The notes under the pieces were generated by a model that saw nothing but the letters and a program-made list of their open reading frames with translations, was not told the DNA's origin and made no database searches. A stretch of 64,000 nt of DNA from Macquaria australasica. Lineage: Eukaryota > Chordata > Actinopteri > Centrarchiformes > Percichthyidae. The stretch is taken from the NCBI GenBank assembly GCA_005408345.1, contig SEMN01000483.1, positions 310,001-374,000 of the forward strand, in the 5' to 3' direction. Numbering within the stretch: the first letter of the stretch is position 1; each line of letters opens with the position of its first letter. Positions 13,561 through 25,724 of this stretch are shown here, one piece after another. The translations under genes and the position numbers were made by a program.

Positions 13561-16031
13561 ATTGTGGGACTCTGTGACACAGTATTGTGTTAAAGGATCA
13601 GCAGCGATCTAAAAGAACCATACTGTACTGTACTGTACTTAGGCAGCTTGCTAACATGCTCACAATGACAATGCTAACATGCTGATGTTTAGCAAATATA
13701 TACAAATTTGAGGACAAATATTGTCTCTGAAATCTGGAAATCTATTTGGGAGGCTTCCTTTCAAACTAAAATAATTATCTCTTTTTGAAAAACCACACAT
13801 AGGAACCATTCTCATGGAGCTTCCTCAAAGGATAAAGATAAAGATTTCTTGATTGACTTTGAGCAAATAGATCATCTATACAGTCTGCTGTGCTATTAAA
13901 TGACTTAAAAGTATATAAATTAAATTTATACAAATTAGATGACTCGAAATCAGGAATCAGAAGCTAATTTTATGGCAAATTGAACCTGCAACATAAACAA
14001 TACAGATAGTGTTAGTTGTTATGTTATTATAACTTGTTTTGTCGCTGGTGACAGAAACACACAGGTCTGTTTACAGTGAATAAATGAATGAATTAACCCC
14101 TTCATGTCCCATATGTTGGGTGGTTTTTGAGGAAAAACTGTGAACTAAATCACCTCAGTGACAAGTGGTGTGAGAGGCTCATCTTACATAAACTGTTGTA
14201 TAATTCATCCTCTTCATTTACATTTTTAATTACTTTCCACATACTGCGCAGTGACCCGACAACCCTGTTTATCTCTGCCTTTATTATGTCAATCTCTCTC
14301 TCTGCCTCTGTCAGTCTTATTCCCCTGACTGGGGAGATTATTGACATAATCTTCTGTCCAGCATTTGAAAGCATCTGCTTTAATGTCTAAAGCTCTCTGT
14401 TGCTGTAATCTTTGATTCTCGCTTTTCTTCTCGTCTGTCTCCTCGTAGATAGAAATAAAACATAAACACATGGACAACTGGGTATGCAAACTCAGGTCTC
14501 ATGCAAATTGCATATTTAGGCTGCAGCTAAAACAAATCTTGATAATGTTTTACTTTTTTGAATTTGTCTTATATATTATTGAAGCTGTTTCTTATGGTTC
14601 ATACTGAGTTTTATTGGCAATCTTGAGTCACCTGACATTGTCAAAAGAGAAATGAACAAAATTTTTACTTATAGAACATTGGATTCCCAAAATAACCTAA
14701 GCCCCTTTTAACATAATGAAAAGGCTAAAAACGCCTTAGGTAACTGTTTCACATGATTAACACTAGTGTTCTCTGTGGCACATTAAACTAATCTTACTAT
14801 CAATTTTTGTCACTAATGTAAAATCTGCGTTCCACAGTTTGTGCTCATTTCATAGCAGAATAACTTCCTGCTCAAAGGTCCTTCATAAATATACCTAAAT
14901 ATTGATTTAGACTATTACACGATTACAGGGAATACTGATAAGACATCATCAGACAGTGTGGTTTCTTTTTATTTATCACCTTACTGGAGGGGATTTTCAT
15001 CCATTCATGCAAACATCGATTTAAAAACAAAAAATGTAAATAACATCATATACCGTAGTCGTCGTCACAGTTGTATCATTATCATCTCGTTTGAATACAG
15101 ACTCACATCCTCTCATACGTCTCATGAGCCATAAAATTACATGCAATCCCTGAAGAAGTCACTGTAAGGCTGGATTTACACAGGCAAAAAAATTAAGTTT
15201 CTTTTTCTATTTCTGGTAAAACTGATCTGTTTGTAGCAAAATCTGATATTGTAAGACAGTCCTGGAAAAACAAAAGTGAACTGTCATTTCACAGCGTCAC
15301 AAAAACAATTTCGGTAGCTTTATTCTCTGATGTTCGATGTACATCCAGCCTGAAGTAGCTGTTAGCTAATTTCTTATGAGACATATATAACAGCCAGTCT
15401 ACAACAGGATTTCAACAGAATATAAAATTATAGTAGACACAGCCTTCTGTTTGCATGGCCTCACATTATTGCCTTTTTAACAATATTAATAATATTTATT
15501 TTACAATTAAAACTACAAAAATGTGTGGTTTGACCTTCCTGTCATTCCACAATTCTAAAAAAAAACATTAGAAATGAGTAAATGAGTTTCAATACGTCGA
15601 CAGTGCAGTTGGGTGAAAACTGTGGGGCTTGAGTTTGGTATTGCATGTTATAAAGAAATCCTGAAGTATACTTTATAAAGCTTCAGTAAGCTATATTTTT
15701 ATGTTAAAAGCTATATTTTTATATTAACAGTGACAACATTACCAAGTCATTAGCAGAAATGGGTCACTAGTAGTGACTGAATTAGCTGAACCTAATGAGA
15801 ATCAACACCAAACTCCATGCAGCTTTTAGCCTCTTTTAGCCAATTGTTTTGGTTCTTCTGCTGAATGCCGAAGATTTTTCTGTTGATGGAGACCAAACCA
15901 GAGCTAAAAAGAGTGAATATTGATTTTTGAAGGTTTGTGTTCAAGTCTTGTAGTCTTTGAATGTAGTTTCAATCAAATATAACGTGTAGAGCCGTCCTGA
16001 TGAGACGTTTGTCACAGTCCTCTGCAGAGTC
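13561..16031. other. Convergent intergenic space
   Basis: This stretch lies between the recoverin 3' end and the stop codon of the minus-strand GSG1-like gene and must hold that gene's 3' UTR. It contains a short fish repeat with the phrase GCTAACATGCTCACAATGAC (about 13650-13695) and the repeat copy at 15818-15925. No coding exon is supported. Confidence 0.5.
15818..15925. repeat. Short copy of the local repeat family
   Basis: The first 45 bases (GCAGCTTTTAGCCTCTTTTA and onward) and the last 55 (GCCGAAGATTTTTCTGTTGA and onward) match 17128-17168 and 17295-17350 almost exactly. About 125 bases present in the 17-kb copy are missing here, so this is an internally deleted copy. Confidence 0.6.
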
Positions 16032-19000
16032 TTAGCAGAGTGAGTCCTCTCTCTCCTCCTGCAGAGCGTAATCTATCTCCTCCATCTCCCGTTCGCAGTC
16101 TTCACATCCTTCAGCGCAGCATCCCTCCACTACCACCACACCGTGATGGTCCACCAGCCTTCCCCCTCCCACTCCAGCTCCTCCCACTCCTCCTCCCACT
16201 GTTCCCATCCCTCCCATTCCAACTCCATTTCCTCCAAGGCCAACTCCTCCTACCCCCATTCCTCCAACTCCTCCTACTGCTCCCATTCCTCCCATTCCAA
16301 CTCCATTTCCTCCAAGGCCAACTCCTCCTACCCCCATTCCTCCAACTCCTCCTACCCCAATTCCTCCCATTCCCATTCCCATCCCGACACCAACAGCTCC
16401 CACCCCTCCAACTCCAATTCCTCCTCCACCAACAAGCAGCGCTCCCCCAGCGCCACACGCCACAGATCCGACAGCTGGTCCCACTCCTCTGGGCCACAGA
16501 GGGTCCATGAGCGCCCCCTGCTGGCCGAGCTGAATCAGCTGACTGACGGAGTAAACCCCTCCACCACCGGCTCGAACGACCTCCTCGTAGGAGGGGGCGC
16601 GGGCGGCGGCACGGAGCTCCTCCAGCCTCACCCTGGCCCGGTGCTTCATCTCGATGAGGGTCTTGGTGTAGGAGTTGAGTGTGGCCACGGCGGCCGCCAT
16701 GCAGCAGCTGAACGACAGCCACGCCATGCTGGTGAGCACAGGGAGGAAAGGTTTGGGAGAACATTTCGGCCTCTTTCATCAGACCACAGGCTAACGCGGT
16801 CACACCACAAGTGGCACAGCAAAGTTTATCCACGTGGCATCGCGAAATATTTGGTGCTAGAAGTTTGGTGACGTAGTGACTATACTTGCAGGGCTAGTAG
16901 AACTACTGTAGCAGGTGAGCTAGCGGCTAACACGCTACCCAGGGATGAACAACCATGGTCATAACACCATCGACTCCTATGCTTAAAGTCGTGAAGCAGT
17001 TTCTACTCAGACAAAGGAGTTTTAAATAAAATTTTGGCAACACAGCTAATGAGCTACGATAGCTTCCTCCATTTCGGACTCTTCAGCTTTCAGGACGGTC
17101 TGTTGGTCAACGGCTCAAATTTGCAGCTTTTAGCCTCTTTTAGCTAATTGTTTTGGTTCTTCTGCTGCACACAGACTTTATGGTAGAGTCTCACTGCTTT
17201 TACCAGCCCCCCTTATAAAAGCGGAGGTTGCTGTTTCAATCAAACAAGCCGAGCCGACTGTACGCTACCCGCCCAGGAAGAATTGGCAGAAAGCCGAAGA
17301 TTTTTCTGTTGATGGAGACCAAACTGGAGCTAAAAGGAGAGCTAATATTTGGACTTACATTCATCAGGTGGCCACAAACACTTCTGCAGTGGGATGATGA
17401 TGTCGCTCTGTGTCTACTGGATGTGTGCTAGCGCTAGTCAGTCTCACAACTATGGTCACAACAGCACTCTGAGCTAGCCAGCTGTTAGCTCAGTTGCTAA
17501 TGGGAAGGTCAAAGTTTATTCACAAGATGTGTTTGTACCATCAACTTCTATCTCTGTACCTTTGAAATAAATAACTTTTGCTGCAAGATTTCAGAGTTTT
17601 AAATCTTGGTGTGACCAAGCCTTAGGCCAGATTTTTTTGGGAGGGTTAAATTGAAACAAACTTACGCAAAAGACCATCCGTAGTCCCAGGTCTGTGGCCT
17701 CCAGTCTTTGGGCCCGATGCTCACAGTCATCTGAAACACTGTGGTGTACATCATGTGAGCCACCATCCCCATCATACCTGGAAGAGCAGGAAAAGACAGA
17801 GGGATAGAATGAAAGAGACAAAAAGAAGAGAGAATAAGTCTAATAATTTTGGAGTAAATGATTGTAGAAATATAAGAGATAAAAGACAGAGGCAGAAAAT
17901 AGAAAACATTTGAAAGTATTTACATCAAGGGTGTAAAACAGAAGAAAACAATCTTTAGGCCATCAGCACAGATGAGTCTAAACTGTTAAAACTCTTGAAA
18001 GTTATATTGGATCGAAATCACAAAAAGACTTAAGAGAATGACTAAACTCATGTTATCACAAAGTCAGAAAAAACATTTTTCTTCAAAGAAAATTCTGGTC
18101 TTACGACAGGAAACTCTCAGTGTAAAACTGTCTTTTAGATTTAGCGATTGTTCCGACCAGAGAAAGTTTGAATTATGTACCTTTTGCCTTTATCATCACT
18201 GTACTTTGATATGCAAGAACAAATACTTATGTGCAGTTCAGCAACATCACATTAGTTTTTAAACATTCAAACAGCTCCCCCTCACTGATAATTGGGGCTG
18301 TCTGTGTTTAAGTAGCTGTTTAGTGGAAATTTAAAGGTTGCCAAAGAAAAGGTCAAAAACAAGTCAAAGAGAGACATTTTGTAACAACTCATCCTCACCT
18401 GAGAGGACAGTGCACATGGCGGCGAAGGCGTTGATCTTGAGGGCGTTCATCTCCCTCTTGGCACAGAGGCAAATCGCTTCCACACACATCAGCAGGAAGC
18501 CCATGGCCAGAAGACCGATGTACATGAACTCACTGATGACTGAAAGCCAGAGGACACCTGGAAGCAAAAGTGGGAAAAGAATCAAAAGATCATGTAACCT
18601 GTCTGTGACAAGCCAACAAGAGCGAGAGTTTTCTGCTTTGGTTTGTGTTGCACCGACCTTGAGTCTCTCCGGGCGTCAGCTCAATGAAGCTGCGACACTT
18701 TTCTTCCTGATCATCACCTGGAAGAACAATCACAGCAGTTAAGAGTTATGTAGATTGTAGTAAAATGCTAAAATTGTAGTAAAATTTTTGTCTTTAAATA
18801 TTACAACATTGAATCTTTAATATCTTAACTGAATGTCAATCATCATTTAGGGGATTAAAGCAAAATGAAAGCCTTTGTCATAACAAAAGTCTGTGTGTTC
18901 TGTTACAACTGATGACATAAATAATCTGTTGAGAACGTACGTCTATAATCATTATAAATCCTGAAAACATAATAAAAAAAGATGCTTTAGTTCACCTTCC

Positions 19001-22000
19001 TATGGGAGGGAGAATTTAAGGTCAAACCACTGACTATCAACCAATCACAGCATCTTTTAAAGGCAGAATACATGCCAGTGATTACTTTTTGTTCTCCTAA
19101 GCTTGCTCTGTGCATGAGTCTCATACTATGTTTCTAGTTTTGAGGAAGGTGTGAATCATAGTACCTGACATTTAATAACTACAGCAATAATATATTTTGA
19201 TCAAAGTTGTAGAAAAAAACACGTTAGATGAGGTTTGATTTAGTATTTTATTCTTCCTGAGTAGATTTCCTTTTTTAAATAGATTTGTTGGAAGTTAGGG
19301 TGACGTTTTTGGTGGAGTAGCCAACAAAAGAAATATATACAAACAGGTGTATTTGGCTCATTTGTCTTTTGGTGTTCTCTCTGTAGGAGATGGTGCTGTG
19401 ACATTAAATTGGTAGGCATTTTTAAAGATAAAATGCTGGTTTCTCCATAAACAGAGGTTCCCTGCAGTTCATGGTGTGATTCACATGTACAAACCTGCTC
19501 TCTGAGCCAGTAACAGTTTACAGCCTGTTATTTCTTTAGTGAGTACTAAAGAGAGGCTTAACTGTGAATCATCTGTGTTGACTAAAACGGCAGTTACAGG
19601 GGAACAAAAAAGGTGTGTTAACAGGATATGTTAACAATGATTTCTGTTCATAACTCAGCTCAGGGGCGTGAATATAGACTGTGCACAGAGAGAGAGCGGG
19701 CCCTCCTACAATGTGATGGCAGAGAACAGGGTCCTCCCTGTGTTCAAAGAAGAACTCACATTAAATTAAAAATGGTGCCATTTGCTATATATGCCCTCGA
19801 AAAGGCAAATCCATCTCCGTCATGGTTTACACTCTTTTAGGGGGTAAAATAGTTACTAGTTTATACTAATCTATAACAAAATGATAAGTTCATTCTACAT
19901 AAACTATAAAAATTATGAAAAACTATTGAATTAAATGAATCATTTCTTATGGTATATTTCTGTCATATACAGATATGCAGTGATGATTGCTGGGTAATAT
20001 GTATGTTGTCTAAAGAAGTTTCTATTTGATTGAGATGATACGATATATGGTAGCTAGTTTAGGTGCATGTGTGTGTGTGTGTGTGTGTGTGTGTGCTTCA
20101 TAACTAGTAACTAGCGTGCACTAGGGTCCATCATAACTACTTTACGCCACTGACTCAGCTGCCAATATTTCAGTGTGAATAAAAACATAGCGGGCAATGG
20201 TACATTAACTAAGTACATTATTCAAGTGCTGTACTTCATCAAAATTATTTAGTGATGTGTTTAAGACTTATAGCCTGTTAATTTACTATTGAATAGTATA
20301 AATGATATAAGATTTACAATGCAGATTTTAATATTTGTACGGTGTTTGGGAGATAACTCAAAGTACTGAGCAGTGAAATGATTTTTATGGGAGAGATTTA
20401 TACCATGCAGTGAACCTTTGAGTTCAAACACAGTTGTTAAACCCCGTCATTGTTTAAGGTTTCTGCTCCCATCACAAACCTTCGTTGTGCTTCTCACAGG
20501 AGAGCCAGAAGCCGGTGTGGAAGTAACGCAGCATGTACTTGTCCTCGCCCGTCTCCCAGATGTAATGGACGGCGTTGGCCAGCTGCTTCGTCTTTATCCT
20601 GGCCAGCTCCTCCTTCTGCAGCGGAGAGAGCGTCACGTTGGAGACCGGGTGCCTCGGGTCCGGGGTGGGGGCCTCTGAATGGGGAAAGATGGGACAAAGA
20701 GTGATGAAAGTAATAAGAGAGAGAGAGGAGGAGGGAAGACTCAACACAGAGGGGATACATATGGAGGGAAAGATAAAGGAGGTGAAAGAGGAGTTTTAAG
20801 AGGATGGATGGAGGGAGAGGGAGGAAAATAGATGGGAAAGGGTGAGGATGAGGAGGTTAAAGAGAGAGAAAAGAAGAAAGAAGAGATGGAGTTGAGATTG
20901 ATGAGAGATAACAGAGCAAGAGGGAAAAGATTTAAGGGGAAATTCAGAGAAATTTAAGGAATAAAGGGATCTTTTTTTAAAGCCAGCGTGCGAAGAAACG
21001 CCGACATAAAATCCTGAAAGGGGTCTCCTGTGGATCACAGGATGTGTGTAACGCAATCTAGCCCTGAAACACCGTTCTTTAGGTAATCTGTCATTTTCTA
21101 TGCAGTGAAAATTGAATACTACATGGAAACAAAATAGGCTTAGTGCTGGAAGATGAGGCAGCGGGTGAGTGAATCCAGATAACATGCAGCTGCAGACACA
21201 AGGTCCTGAGATTAGCAACAAAGCCGGGATTATGTGAATCTCTGCCAGTCGAGTCAAGTGTAACATGCTTGAATATGGGGTGCAAGAAAAGTATTGTGGA
21301 TGCCTTAAACTCCTGCACTAAATTAGTATTCACTAAGAAGTATTTTAATTGTTATTCTGCACGTTCCCTGACAGATGAAGTGAAATATCAAATCTTGTTC
21401 ATGGTGAATAGTGACATACAAGATGTAGGTCGGGACATACAGTAACTATACATATCTATATTCTACATGTTTAAAATACATGTTATTTTTGCATTTATGC
21501 AGCTTTACTTACACCAGGTTTGTATAAAAGATAATGCATTTTCCATTTGAGACTTCACCCTTTTTTAAATATGATATAGTCAAACAATAATTTTATTTTA
21601 ATGTGAGTCGGATGCCTAAACAGGGAGAACGTGCTTGGATTGTTGTTGCTTATTTCCTGGTGAAAACATGAAAAGATCATATTTATATCATATTTGAAAC
21701 ATCTACAGTGACACAATGCAAATAAGCTGCTGTGAAAGTCACTGACTTCCAAACTACTTTGTGATAAAACATTTCCATCTCTCTCTTTTTTTTCAAATCA
21801 TCCAACAATAAATGCACAAGAGTTTAATAGCCTCCCTCTTGGATTAATAAGTGTGGAAACTGCCTAAATTTAAGATATATTTGAGATGCTATACAAATAC
21901 ATGGTACACAAAATGCATTCCCAGTAGTACCCTAATTAACAAGGTAACTAACAAGTAAGTAATATGGAAGTACTGATTAGTTATTGTTATGTGCCAATTA

Positions 22001-24076
22001 AAAGCTGACTGAGAGCCACAGATATGTTTATTATAATAGTGTTGTATTCTCTAGAAATGTATCATTATCTTTGGTCAATGATTCAGTTATTCAGGAATTG
22101 CTTTGCATTAGCAGGTCATTTTTGATTTGTTAAATTTATGTTTTTTGGTAAATAATCAGAAATCAATCTGGAGTCGGGTTAAAGATCTATGAGACACATA
22201 CAGTACGTACTGACTGTACATATTGACTGTTCATAGTCAAGAAATTGCAGCAGTTCATGAGAAAATAGTGAAAGTGTTTTACAAAGTTACTGGATCCACA
22301 CTGAAAACTAATCCCTTGTTCCTAAACCCTAGTTGCCCAAACTTTCCACCAAATTGAATTGAAAGTAGTTGAAGTCCAGACAAACATCAAACATCGTTCT
22401 TAAGTTTCCAATAAACACAGATTTGGTGATTTGCCGGTCAAAAGACAAATCTATATGTCTAAAGTAACACTGGGCTGCTACATTTAGGTGAAAAGTGAAA
22501 GTTTGTTTAGACATTTATGTCACATAAAACTGTTGTTTAAACAGCATTTCAGAGATGAATCAATAGAGAGCTGCAGGGATGACATATTTTTGTGGGCTAA
22601 CCTGGAAGTTAGCATCGTCCTGGTTCCCTCCACAAAAAGCCAATGGGATTTTACCATTGGATTTTGGATTATTGTAGAAAATAAGATCTGTGGCAAACAA
22701 AAGTTCATCATACTTACACATTTTGTTCAGCAAGATAATCTTCACAAATGAACAATCTCCAGAAGTAAAAAGCTAACGTTAGGCTATAAACGCACGACAC
22801 CACGGCTGCATGACTTCTACGTCACCACCACTAAGCTTCACGCTTGTAATTTGGTTTTGCATGCTGACATCTTCTACAAAAGCCTTTGGGAAAGTTTGAG
22901 TTAGAACAGTTTGCAGTATAAACCCAACGAGGCTGTAAAGGAGGACGAGTGAGTAGATGAGTTTCTGTGTTCGGCGTGATGACGTTTAATGTCCCCGACA
23001 GCCTCTGTAGTCTCATTTAGACACTTGTTAGCAACCCCTTTTTTAAGACACGGAAAAGCTTCAAAATCCACGAGTGGAGTATTTACTGACGGATTTTATG
23101 TTGTAGAACAAAACAGGAAGTCTCTTAAGCTTGTGTTAAGCACAGACCTTATTTCAGGCATCAAACCAAAAACCCATTCAAGAAACCCATTGACTTTGAT
23201 TGATTTTGAATTTATTTGGATGTTGCCACCCCTCAACCAGTCGAGAGACGGAAATCGTGTTGATAACGTTAGCTAAATGTTTTCTGGTAAGTAACGTTAG
23301 ACAACACATCCAAATAAATTAAAAATATACGACCTATCTGAGGAAATATACATCAACCAATATATCAAAAGTTAGCTACTTAACAAGGCAACAAATTACC
23401 GATGATTCTGCCGATCCGGCGTAATAAAGTGTTAAAATTAGAGGTCATAAACGAGGAGATGGTGATCCCATTCAACTCAATGTCCGCCAAACTGAGAGTT
23501 TTCACACTTGGCACCAACACACTACACAGTGATGTAATGACACTTCCTTCTTTATTAGTTTCCTTGACTTTAGGACTCATTCCTGCAGCACTCATTTACA
23601 TGTGGAAATATGAACAATGAAATGCTGTTGAAACAGTTGTTCTTCATAATCTAGATGTTTAAAAATCCTTCACTTCTCTACTAAATTTAGGCCAGTTTTA
23701 ACATAGACATGCGGGCTTGCAAACCACCAAATCAATGCCTATTGGATTTTGTCAGTATCTGGTTTATTACGTGGTTTCACAGTGTATGGACAAACTGTAC
23801 CTGTACACCAGGGGCAGCCGTACTGAAAATATAACTTAAAGGAAAAACGTTTTTGTTGACGTTACTTCCCGCCCCCTCACCTGTGGTGTATGGCTGGCTG
23901 TTTTTCTGCCCGCAGTTCTTCAGCTTGACAGGTGACAGGCAAAGAGGCTTCACCACTTTGTGTGTCCCCTCACACCAATAGGAGGTGCAGAAAGCTGAGA
24001 CGGACAGCGAGAGGGCCAATGAGGTGAGGGAGAGTGACAGCAGGGAGCGGTTACGTCTGGACATGTTCTCCAACAT
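16032..24076 (-). CDS. gsg1l2: GSG1-like tetraspan membrane protein with glycine-rich tail, six exons
   Basis: Minus-strand coding exons are 24076-23881, 20674-20480, 18717-18658, 18557-18399, 17777-17666 and 16728-16032 (1419 bases, 472 residues). All junctions are GT-AG and in frame. Four hydrophobic segments fall at about residues 11-34, 151-182, 188-213 and 238-262, with TSYWCEGTHKVVKPLC in the first loop and WETGEDKY, RYFHTGFWLSC and KCRSFIELTPG before the second. These are hallmarks of the GSG1/GSG1L branch of the claudin superfamily; GSG1L is an AMPA-receptor auxiliary subunit. Met1 or Met5 could be the start. The cytoplasmic tail (about 262-472) is unusually long; about 330-435 is Gly/Val/Met-rich and built on a duplicated DNA unit. 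The recoverin neighbour favours gsg1l2 (human 17p13.1) over gsg1l, but the paralogue is not proven. Confidence 0.85.
16205..16385. repeat. Coding minisatellite in the last exon of the GSG1-like gene
   Basis: A unit of roughly 70 bases (CCATTCCAACTCCATTTCCT through CCTACCCCCATTCCTCCAAC on the plus strand) occurs twice almost exactly, starting near 16217 and 16294, flanked by shorter CCTCCCATTCC-like pieces. On the minus strand it encodes the repeated GVGGVGLGGNGVGMGGMG segment. Antisense frames here look long only because of the skewed composition. Confidence 0.75.
17128..17355. repeat. Longer copy of the local repeat family in an intron of the GSG1-like gene
   Basis: It begins GCAGCTTTTAGCCTCTTTTA and ends around GAGCTAATATTTGGACTTAC. 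It contains all blocks of the 15.8-kb copy plus about 125 internal bases. It lies between exons 5 and 6 of the GSG1-like gene (minus strand). Flanking DNA rich in GCTAGC / GCTAAC phrases (16910-17060, 17425-17520) may belong to the same or an adjacent element. Confidence 0.55.
20066..20096. repeat. (GT)n microsatellite
   Basis: There are about 14 uninterrupted GT units in intron 1 of the GSG1-like gene. A second GT run followed by a G run lies at about 55290-55317. Confidence 0.9.
22520..23280. repeat. Probable old DNA-transposon-like repeat in intron 1 of the GSG1-like gene
   Basis: The stretch has wording typical of fish dispersed repeats (CTGCAGGGATGACATATTTT, GCTAACGTTAGGCTATAAAC, GATAACGTTAGCTAAATG) with no real coding frame. 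Ends and class are not resolved; the call rests on style and should be checked against a repeat library. Confidence 0.35.
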
Positions 24077-25682
24077 TGTTGCTTCTCGACTCGAAGAAAC
24101 CCAGCGAGAACTGAAACAGAATTATGACCAAAGAGTTCAAAAATGGCTGCAAGAGCCTGACCAATCAGGATGAGGATAAGAGGAGCGAGGGGGGGTTTCT
24201 GTAACGCCACACCCGACAAGTCAAGATGAAGTCCAGTGAGTTAATGACGTGGTGGGTGTGGAGGGTTGGTAGAAAGAAGAAAAGAGAGAGAGAAAGTGGC
24301 GAAAAGGGGATTAGGGATGTTTGAGAAGTGGAACAAAGGTCAGAGGGGAATCTGAAAAGTGGTCGGCTGGAGAGATGGAGGCAGGGTGGGGTTTGAGGAA
24401 GGTCAGAGGACAGTGGAGTGGAAAAAGATGAAGTGCTGGGATTTAATCACTTCCAGCGAGTAAGAAAGAAAAAGAGACAGATGTGTGGGCCAGAGGTTGC
24501 AGGAGGAACTCCAGCTCTCCTTCTGCTCCAGTATCAGTCAAAAAAACAACAAAAAACAATGTATTAAAGTAGTTTCAGTTTGGGACCTTCTTTTTGTCTT
24601 GATGTTATGGCACGAGCCTGGCGAGACGTTTGACTCTGCACATTTCTTCTCACCGAGCTGCCACTCTACTCCTTGTTTCCGCTGCCATCGCAACTCCTGC
24701 CTCGTATCCTTTTCTGTTGCTGCTTCCCTCTCGGATGAAGATAAACGTCTGAATCTTATCCTGCGGATTTTGAAACTAATCGGTCCCACTCTCAGGGCAC
24801 ATCCCGTTCTTCAACCTACTCCACCACCTCTCCGGGAGGGATTGAGCTCGCAAAGGAGTGATTAGTCCGGCATCTCAGGCCTACCTCTGGGCCTGGTAAT
24901 CTGTGTTAATCTTGCAGGGTTAGGTGGATGAGATTAATGCCCACTGACTCTCATGCTGTCTTTGTCTGGACGACCACCTAAAAGTAAAGAAAGGAGACAG
25001 AGGCAAGCATCTGGATTAAGAGTCTTTAGGAACTGCTGAGTCATGTCTACGATGGAAGTCAAGTAATTTAGGTTGCACCTCATTCCTGCTGAGTGTCATT
25101 ATTGTATTGTATGTCGTTACTCCAGAACATGTTAACATGGTGTTTAGTCAATAAAACTGGAACCTAAATTCTTCTTTCTCTCTGTTTTGGGGTTTTCATG
25201 GGGTTCTTCAAAGGACTTAAATGCGACCCAAAGCGTATTTATTTTCTTCCGTTTTACATACGTAACTTCAGTGATTGTGTATTGGAAACGCAGGTGACCT
25301 TCAATCAATACTGCGCCTGAATGCATCGTGTGTAGACGCAGATGGAGCACTGAAGCTGCTGCTGCTCTGCTACACCTCCTGGGCAGAAACAGATGCCAAC
25401 CATAAACTGCAATGTCCCTGGTTTTTGAGTCTGGCTGGGGACCTTTATTGCATCTCTATTTCCTCCATTTCATCTCTCATCTCTTTAATCCCCCAAAAAT
25501 ATTTATAATCTTCTATTTATCTATCTTTTTAATTAGGTAACAGCTGAGGCTGTGTGAGTAGGTCAATGCATAGGAAGTATTTATACTTTAAGATCCAGTA
25601 AAACCAGTAGTTTCTAGTAAACATGGTACTCAGACTCACTGTCACCTTCTGTGTGCTTTGTTGCACCTGAAACCACAGCCAA

Positions 25683-25724
25683 CAGTGATGTCCAGGTGTC
25701 CTGGAGTACACCTGGACATCACTG
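25683..25724. repeat. Perfect 17-bp inverted repeat (hairpin)
   Basis: CAGTGATGTCCAGGTGT at 25683-25699 is followed by 8 bases and its exact reverse complement at 25708-25724. Either strand could fold into a stable hairpin. No gene overlaps it. Confidence 0.9.

Noticed and set aside
16040..16871. 156- and 242-codon plus-strand frames (Leu/Pro- and Ser-rich)
   Set aside because: They are antisense shadows of the glycine-rich last exon of the GSG1-like gene.
20796..21266. 156-codon minus-strand frame in intron 1 of the GSG1-like gene
   Set aside because: It covers a purine-rich GA/AGG tract whose complement lacks stops by composition. It has no motif and conflicts with the spliced gene.
24485..24865. 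126-codon plus-strand frame upstream of the GSG1-like gene
   Set aside because: The composition is that of non-coding DNA, there are no family motifs and no splice partners.
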